NCBI GenBank assembly: GCA_035460165.1
Contig: DATHWW010000015.1
Location: 1-64,000, forward strand
Origin: MM2 sp035460165
GTDB taxonomy: Bacteria > Pseudomonadota > Gammaproteobacteria > Burkholderiales > Methylophilaceae
DNA: 64,000 nucleotides
Direction of reading: 5' to 3'
This document shows positions 62,753 to 64,000 of the stretch, in pieces. The notes beneath the pieces are model-generated. The model saw only the letters and a program-made list of their open reading frames with translations. It had not been told where the DNA came from and did not search any database. Position 1 is the first letter of the stretch. Each line of letters begins with the position of its first letter. The translations under genes were made by a program, and so were the position numbers.

Positions 62753-64000
62753 ATGCTATCCAAACTACGACTCGCCATCAGCCACTGGTCCGCGGTTTTC
62801 GCTCGGCGCTTCCGCAACAATTTCTATCTGTTTCTCGCCGCACTTATGACCGTGCTGATCGTGCTCGATGCCAGCGTGTTCAATGTCGGCACCAACATGC
62901 GCCAGAAGGCGTTCGACTTCATGGTACGGCATCGCGTGGTGCAACCGGCACCCGATCCGGACATCGTCATCGTCGATATCGACGAAGCCAGTCTGGCAGC
63001 GCTTTCCAGCGAATACGGGCGCTGGCCGTGGCCGCGTCAGGTGATGGGCGAGTTTCTGGAACATCTGGAAGCGCAGCAGCCCAAAGCTGTGGTGTTCGAT
63101 ATCCTGTTCAGCGACGCCGATGTCTACAATCCTGATAGCGACGCTTATTTCAACGAAGTTATCGCCGGCACCGACAATACCTATTTTCCGTTTGTGCGCC
63201 TGGATGGCCAGGACCACCTGAGCCAAGTCACGCCGGACATGATTCCCGGCGTGGCGCGCGCGTCAGCCGACGCCGCAGAAATTTCGCCGACCGCCAGCCA
63301 TATCGCCGTGGTACTGCCCCAGTTCACCGCCATGCTGAAGCCGGGCCGCATCGGCATGAACAACATCTACCCCGACCGCGACGGCATCGTACGCGAGTAC
63401 CAGTTGTACCGCGACGACTACGGCTGGCGCATCCCGTCACTGCCGCTGGTGGTGGGACAATCGGCTGCGAAAACCGTACCCAACGATCAGACCTTGCTGC
63501 TCAACTGGCGCGGCGAACCGTTCAGCTACCACTATGTCAGCTTCAGCGAGGCCTACCTGGACATGACGGCCAAGGCACCCAAGCGGCCACAGAACGAATT
63601 CGCCGGCAAGATCGTCATTATCGGCTCGACCGCGCCCAGCCTGTTCGATGTCAAGGCAACCGCGATGGCAAAATCGTTCCCCGGCGTGGAAATCCTCGCC
63701 ACCGCGATTGACAACGTGAAGAACGGCGACTACCTGCATTTCTGGCGCGGCGTCACCCCTTATCTGGCGATGAGCCTGCTGCTGGTCTGGCTGACTGCGG
63801 CTGCGTTCTATCGCGATGTCGATCGAGACCGCTTCAACAGTATTTTCAGTAGCAGCCAGGTCGGTCTACTGGCGATCTCCTACATCGGCATCAACCTCAC
63901 CGACACCTACGTCGACCTGACCGGCCCGGTCACGTGGGCTATCGGCTATTTCAGCATCGCCAAAGTCTACGCACTTGCTACCGACCGAGCCTTGCAACGC
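62753..64000 (+). CDS. CHASE2-domain membrane sensor, partial
   Basis: 416 codons run to the window edge without a stop. After a short basic N-terminus (LSKLRLAISHW) and a signal/transmembrane helix (FYLFLAALMTVLIVLDASVF), a CHASE2 domain (about 45-330) has DIVIVDIDEASLAALSSEYG, WPWPRQVMGEFLEHL, AVVFDILFSDAD and IGSTAPSLFDVKAT. Two or more transmembrane helices follow from about residue 340 (PYLAMSLLLVWLTAAAF). The output domain, probably a cyclase, kinase or adenylate cyclase, lies beyond the edge. ATG 62753 overlaps no other gene. Confidence 0.88.
   Translation, partial: MLSKLRLAISHWSAVFARRFRNNFYLFLAALMTVLIVLDASVFNVGTNMRQKAFDFMVRHRVVQPAPDPDIVIVDIDEASLAALSSEYGRWPWPRQVMGEFLEHLEAQQPKAVVFDILFSDADVYNPDSDAYFNEVIAGTDNTYFPFVRLDGQDHLSQVTPDMIPGVARASADAAEISPTASHIAVVLPQFTAMLKPGRIGMNNIYPDRDGIVREYQLYRDDYGWRIPSLPLVVGQSAAKTVPNDQTLLLNWRGEPFSYHYVSFSEAYLDMTAKAPKRPQNEFAGKIVIIGSTAPSLFDVKATAMAKSFPGVEILATAIDNVKNGDYLHFWRGVTPYLAMSLLLVWLTAAAFYRDVDRDRFNSIFSSSQVGLLAISYIGINLTDTYVDLTGPVTWAIGYFSIAKVYALATDRALQR

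Noticed and set aside
1..64000. CRISPR array, prophage or complete insertion sequence
   Set aside because: No regularly spaced repeats, phage genes or transposase frames were found; the only mobile-like element is the 269-bp MITE.

Overview
The window is a chromosomal segment of a betaproteobacterium, gene-dense and moderately GC-rich throughout. The inference rests on gene content and order: the hfq-hflX-hflK-hflC-DUF2065-hisZ-purA order, ffs-dnaX-ybaB-recR, gph-ubiG, and a Calvin-cycle phosphoribulokinase next to a class II aldolase. A block of tetrahydromethanopterin (H4MPT) cofactor genes adds a C1-metabolism signature. An autotrophic or methylotrophic member of the Nitrosomonadales (Gallionella/Sideroxydans/Sulfuricella-like) would fit, but the species cannot be fixed from the sequence alone.

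Layout. 1-6.6 kb (+ strand apart from the cold-shock gene): end of fructose-bisphosphate aldolase, phosphoribulokinase, a convergent cold-shock gene, a DUF2339 membrane protein, glycogen phosphorylase and a small orphan. 6.7-34.3 kb: a block of about 27 kb, all on the - strand, devoted to sensing. In transcription order it has a TonB-dependent receptor, a TPR/PAS hybrid kinase, a REC-PAS-GAF-PAS-GGDEF-EAL protein, a REC-(PAS)7-kinase, a NarL-type regulator, then a chemosensory cluster (MCP, cheY, STAS, cheA, cheW, cheR, cheD, cheB). Inserted between cheW and cheR are a diguanylate cyclase regulator, an outer-membrane barrel and a membrane PAS-GGDEF-EAL protein. No flagellar or pilus genes are present. 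34.5-37.6 kb: tRNA-Ser, 4.5S RNA and dnaX-ybaB-recR. 37.6-41.5 kb: gph-ubiG-SAH/MTA deaminase and an OmpA protein. 41.5-50.9 kb: a long - strand array running from hfq to purA and on into four H4MPT genes (dmrB, DHPS-like, DUF447, mfnB). 51-64 kb: gltX, tRNA-Val, a nucleotide-sugar dehydrogenase, a PA0069-like radical SAM protein, a 269-bp MITE-like element, hslR with a Lon-like protease, moaE/moaD, rmuC, and the start of another signalling locus (HDOD-REC, CHASE2).

How the parts may work together: the sensory block joins envelope components (receptor, barrel, periplasmic TPR sensor) to a complete CheA-CheW-CheR-CheD-CheB core and to three c-di-GMP enzymes with intact active-site motifs. This suggests chemosensory control of surface behaviour or c-di-GMP level, not simple flagellar chemotaxis. 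The H4MPT genes imply formaldehyde or formate C1 transfer alongside the Calvin cycle. Candidate novelties are the barrel translationally coupled to c-di-GMP enzymes inside a che operon, the H4MPT quartet attached to the purA operon, a shared TAGGAA-N2-TTCCTA palindrome, and the MITE-like element.
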